Shown here one piece after another: positions 61,794 through 64,000 of a stretch of DNA of 64,000 nt. The stretch is from Lachnospiraceae bacterium. GTDB lineage: Bacteria > Bacillota > Clostridia > Lachnospirales > Lachnospiraceae. A program made the translations under genes and the position numbers. Location of the stretch: positions 40,289 to 104,288 of the forward strand of contig DNUZ01000023.1 of the NCBI GenBank assembly GCA_003507655.1, given 5' to 3'. The notes under the pieces are model-generated. The model had not been told where the DNA came from and did not search any database. It saw only the letters and a list, made by a program, of their open reading frames with translations. How positions within the stretch are numbered: the stretch's first letter is position 1; every line of letters starts with the position of its first letter.

Positions 61794-62093
61794 ATGGCAG
61801 TAAAAACAGCAAATGTAACAGCACGCATTCAGCCGAATATAAAAGAACAGGCAGAGGAAATATTAGAAAGACTTGGTATTCCCGTATCTGTATTTATTGA
61901 TATGGCATACAGACAGGTCATTATGAGGGGAGGCGTACCATTTTCGCTAGATATTCCCGACACTCTTGCGACAAGAGATTCATTAACAAAAGCGGAATTT
62001 GATACTATGATGCAAACCGGTTTTATGCAGGCGAAGAAGGACGACTCTGTTTCGGTGGAGGAGGCTTTTGAACAACTGAAAGCGGAGATATAG
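61794..62093 (+). CDS. RelB/DinJ family antitoxin
   Basis: A 99-residue antitoxin. The N-terminal ribbon-helix-helix region (KTANVTARIQPNIKEQAEEI, LERLGIPVSVFIDMAYRQVI) binds DNA; PFSLDIPDTLATRDSLTKAEFD leads to a C-terminal tail ending VEEAFEQLKAEI that would cover the toxin. A TATAAT and CAAGGAGGTGTGAACT precede it. The toxin gene just downstream is broken, so this is an orphan antitoxin. Confidence 0.9.
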   Translation: MAVKTANVTARIQPNIKEQAEEILERLGIPVSVFIDMAYRQVIMRGGVPFSLDIPDTLATRDSLTKAEFDTMMQTGFMQAKKDDSVSVEEAFEQLKAEI

Positions 62094-62094
62094 T

Positions 62095-62225
62095 AAGAAG
62101 AAATATGAAGTAAAAGTTACCAGACAGGCGTTAGAACAGATGGAAGCAATAAAGTACAGGTAATCGCAATTATTTATGGTAAGCGAGATCAGATGAAGCG
62201 GCTTGCCAATATGGATATGCAGTAA
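62095..62225 (+). pseudogene. Deleted RelE/ParE-type toxin gene
   Basis: Directly after relB, one frame encodes KKYEVKVTRQALEQMEAIKY and then stops; in another frame VIAIIYGKRDQMKRLANMDM follows immediately. These are the first and last pieces of a RelE-type toxin of about 105 residues. About 60 codons in between, with the catalytic centre, are missing, so no active toxin is made. Confidence 0.8.
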
Positions 62226-62251
62226 TGAAACAAAATATTGTATCTATATGG

Positions 62252-62286
62252 AATGGAGCCATTTATATATGGCTTCATTTTTGTTT
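62252..62286 (+). terminator. Terminator after the relB region
   Basis: AATGGAGCCAT pairs with ATGGCTTCATT (one G-T pair) around TTATAT and runs into TTTTG. Confidence 0.75.
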
Positions 62287-62416
62287 TTAATGACAAACAA
62301 TTTTGACACAATTCTAAAAAACTCCACGATTCAACCAACGTGATCACAAAAAAATTTCAACAAGACCATTACTAAATTGTTCCAAATACAAAATATTAAA
62401 CGAAAAACAATGCTAT

Positions 62417-62429
62417 ATTATCAGATAAT
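62417..62429. promoter_or_regulatory. Palindromic site 1 upstream of gltB
   Basis: ATTATCAGATAAT is a perfect inverted repeat around one central base. An identical copy lies 38 bases downstream, both just upstream of the gltB promoter; a likely regulator-binding site. Confidence 0.65.
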
Positions 62430-62454
62430 AAATGTAAAAATAAATAATAGTCAA

Positions 62455-62467
62455 ATTATCAGATAAT
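62455..62467. promoter_or_regulatory. Palindromic site 2 upstream of gltB
   Basis: Second ATTATCAGATAAT, ending 16 bases before the -35 hexamer. Confidence 0.65.
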
Positions 62468-62483
62468 ATAAAGAAAAAAACTG

Positions 62484-62512
62484 TTTACACGCAAAAAAAA
62501 TAGGTGTATCCT
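62484..62512 (+). promoter_or_regulatory. gltB promoter
   Basis: TTTACA (62484-62489), 17-base spacer, TATCCT (62507-62512). Predicted start near 62519, about 50 bases before the gltB ATG. Confidence 0.65.
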
Positions 62513-62568
62513 AGTTATTAAGAACGACACAGCGTACACGAAGCAGAGGAACGCAGAAAGGATGACGT

Positions 62569-64000
62569 ATGAGAACACAGGTAAATGAGAGTAACGCCAA
62601 AGCACAGGGTTTATATGATCCGAGATTTGAACATGATAACTGCGGAATCGGTTCTGTCGTGAATATCAAAGGTATCAAGACACATGAGACCGTAGAAAAT
62701 GCATTGAAGATTGTAGAGAATTTAAAGCACAGAGCAGGTAAAGATGCGGAAGGTAAGACCGGAGACGGTGTAGGAATCCTTCTTCAGATTTCCCATAAGT
62801 TTTTCAAAAAAACGTGTGAACCGTTAGGAATCCGCTTAGGAGAAGAGAGAGATTACGGAATCGGAATGTTTTTCTTCCCGCAGGAAGAGCTGAAACGGAA
62901 TCAGGCAAAGAAAATGTTTGAGGTCATTGTAGAAAAAGAGGGCATGGAGTTCTTAGGCTGGAGAGAAGTGCCGACGGACCCGACGACATTAGGACAAAAA
63001 GCAATTGACTGTATGCCGTATATCATGCAGGGATTTGTAAAAAGACCCAAGGACTGTCCAAAGGGAATTGATTTTGACAGAAAGCTCTATGTTGCAAGAC
63101 GTGTATTTGAACAGAGTAATGACAACACCTATGTGGTATCATTCTCAAGCAGAACGATTGTTTACAAGGGAATGTTCTTAGTAGAGCAGCTTCGGTTGTT
63201 TTTTAAAGATCTGCAGGATAAAGATTACGAATCTGCAATTGCAACCGTACATTCACGTTTCTCCACGAACACCAATCCAAGCTGGGAGAGAGCGCATCCA
63301 AACCGTTTTATCGTACATAACGGAGAAATCAATACGATCCGCGGAAATGCCGATAAGATGTTAGCCCGTGAGGAGACCATGGAATCCGAGCATTTAAAAG
63401 GAGAGCTGCAAAAAGTCCTTCCGGTAGTCAATACCGCAGGTTCTGACTCCGCGATGTTAGATAATACCTTAGAATTCCTCGTAATGAGTGGAATGGATCT
63501 GCCGCTTGCCGTAATGATCACGATACCGGAGCCATGGGCAAATAACAGTATCATGAGCCAGAAGAAAAAAGATTTTTACCAGTATTATGCGACAATGATG
63601 GAGCCATGGGACGGACCGGCATCCATTCTGTTTTCCGATGGAGATATCATGGGAGCAGTCTTAGACCGTAACGGACTCCGCCCATCGAGATACTATATCA
63701 CGACAGATGACTATCTGATCCTGTCATCTGAGGTTGGTGTCTTAGAGATCGAGCCGGAGCGTATTAAAGTAAAAGAAAGACTTCGTCCGGGAAAAATGCT
63801 TTTAGTGGATACCGTAAAAGGCGAGGTTATCGATGATAACGAATTAAAAGACAGTTATGCAAACATGCAGCCGTATGGTGAATGGTTAGATCGTAACTTA
63901 GTGGAATTAAAAGACTTAAAGATCCCGAATGAGCGTGTGATCGAGCACAGAGGCGAGGATTTGAACCGATTGCAGAAAGCATTTGGATACACCTATGAAT
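62569..64000 (+). CDS. gltB: Glutamate synthase large subunit, N-terminal part (runs off window)
   Basis: Open to the window end; 477 codons are seen of an expected 1500 or so. It makes glutamate from glutamine and 2-oxoglutarate. The ATG at 62569 follows AGAAAGGATGACGT. DNCGIGSVVNIKG puts the nucleophile cysteine at residue 25, after a 24-residue propeptide that must be removed. The class II amidotransferase domain continues with LKHRAGKDAEGKTGDGVGIL, HSRFSTNTNPSWERAHPNR, HNGEINTIRGN and DRNGLRPSRYY. Twin palindromes upstream suggest nitrogen-dependent control (inference). Confidence 0.95.
   Translation, partial: MRTQVNESNAKAQGLYDPRFEHDNCGIGSVVNIKGIKTHETVENALKIVENLKHRAGKDAEGKTGDGVGILLQISHKFFKKTCEPLGIRLGEERDYGIGMFFFPQEELKRNQAKKMFEVIVEKEGMEFLGWREVPTDPTTLGQKAIDCMPYIMQGFVKRPKDCPKGIDFDRKLYVARRVFEQSNDNTYVVSFSSRTIVYKGMFLVEQLRLFFKDLQDKDYESAIATVHSRFSTNTNPSWERAHPNRFIVHNGEINTIRGNADKMLAREETMESEHLKGELQKVLPVVNTAGSDSAMLDNTLEFLVMSGMDLPLAVMITIPEPWANNSIMSQKKKDFYQYYATMMEPWDGPASILFSDGDIMGAVLDRNGLRPSRYYITTDDYLILSSEVGVLEIEPERIKVKERLRPGKMLLVDTVKGEVIDDNELKDSYANMQPYGEWLDRNLVELKDLKIPNERVIEHRGEDLNRLQKAFGYTYE

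Noticed and set aside
51800..62300. Prophage or conjugative element
   Set aside because: The region is accessory in character, but no integrase, terminase, capsid, relaxase or attachment repeats were found.

Overview
The window looks like part of the chromosome of an anaerobic, low-to-mid-GC Firmicute in the Clostridia, most likely a Lachnospiraceae gut bacterium of the Roseburia/Agathobacter kind. I infer this from gene order and content, not from a database search. Evidence includes the ireB-ruvX-DUF1292 block, the rplS-lepB-rbgA-rnhB-fliK-like-flhB-like-yraN block, the anaerobic ribonucleotide reductase nrdDG, class III fructose bisphosphatase, strong AGGAGG ribosome sites and TTGACA/TATAAT promoters. 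Most of the window is core chromosome. No prophage, CRISPR array, rRNA, tRNA or intact transposase was seen.

Layout. 1-12.2 kb: translation and RNA-modification genes (prmA, rsmE, cysteine desulfurase-thiI, mtaB, ireB-ruvX-DUF1292, an RNase J with ylbF, then trmR-trhP and a lactonase-like protein), plus an HPr-like protein without the phosphorylated histidine. 12.2-13.0 kb: a gene-poor stretch holding two palindromic repeat elements; the right half of the larger one recurs at bases 1-132. 13-20.4 kb: typA, an SSB-like gene, cobO, and a lysine riboswitch in front of dapA-dapB-fbp. 20.4-27.3 kb: rplS with its L19 leader, a 149-bp palindromic element, two signal peptidases around rbgA, rnhB, fliK/flhB-like genes, yraN and pgeF. 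27.4-32.7 kb: a YtrA-type regulator with its ABC exporter and a recognisable operator, then der-plsY. 32.7-38.5 kb: nrdDG with a NrdR box, dut, an orphan sugar-importer ATPase and a lipid kinase. 38.5-42 kb: a hybrid histidine kinase and a PucR/CdaR-type regulator. 42-51.8 kb: a type IIA topoisomerase pair running into a folate operon (folC, folE, HD protein, folP, folBK, HAD phosphatase) and a CPBP protease.

51.8-62.3 kb is the accessory part. It holds two MATE exporters, a cytidylate-kinase-like protein, an AAA/DUF4143 ATPase, a LysR-flavodoxin-cupin group, GrpB and RelB proteins, and at least five decayed genes (GNAT, nitroreductase, TetR, a carboxymuconolactone decarboxylase/aldo-keto reductase chimera, RelE). 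The window ends inside gltB, whose promoter carries two identical palindromes.

The most unusual signal is the leader of the first MATE gene (52320-52515). A consensus promoter fires straight into two tandem terminator-like hairpins whose stems differ completely but whose loops share 16 of 19 bases. This looks like a structured cis-regulatory RNA that I do not recognise. Other points worth checking are the palindromic elements, a 44-codon cysteine-rich reading frame overlapping the RNase J start, and the HD and HAD hydrolases in the folate operon, which are candidates for the unassigned dihydroneopterin phosphate dephosphorylation steps.
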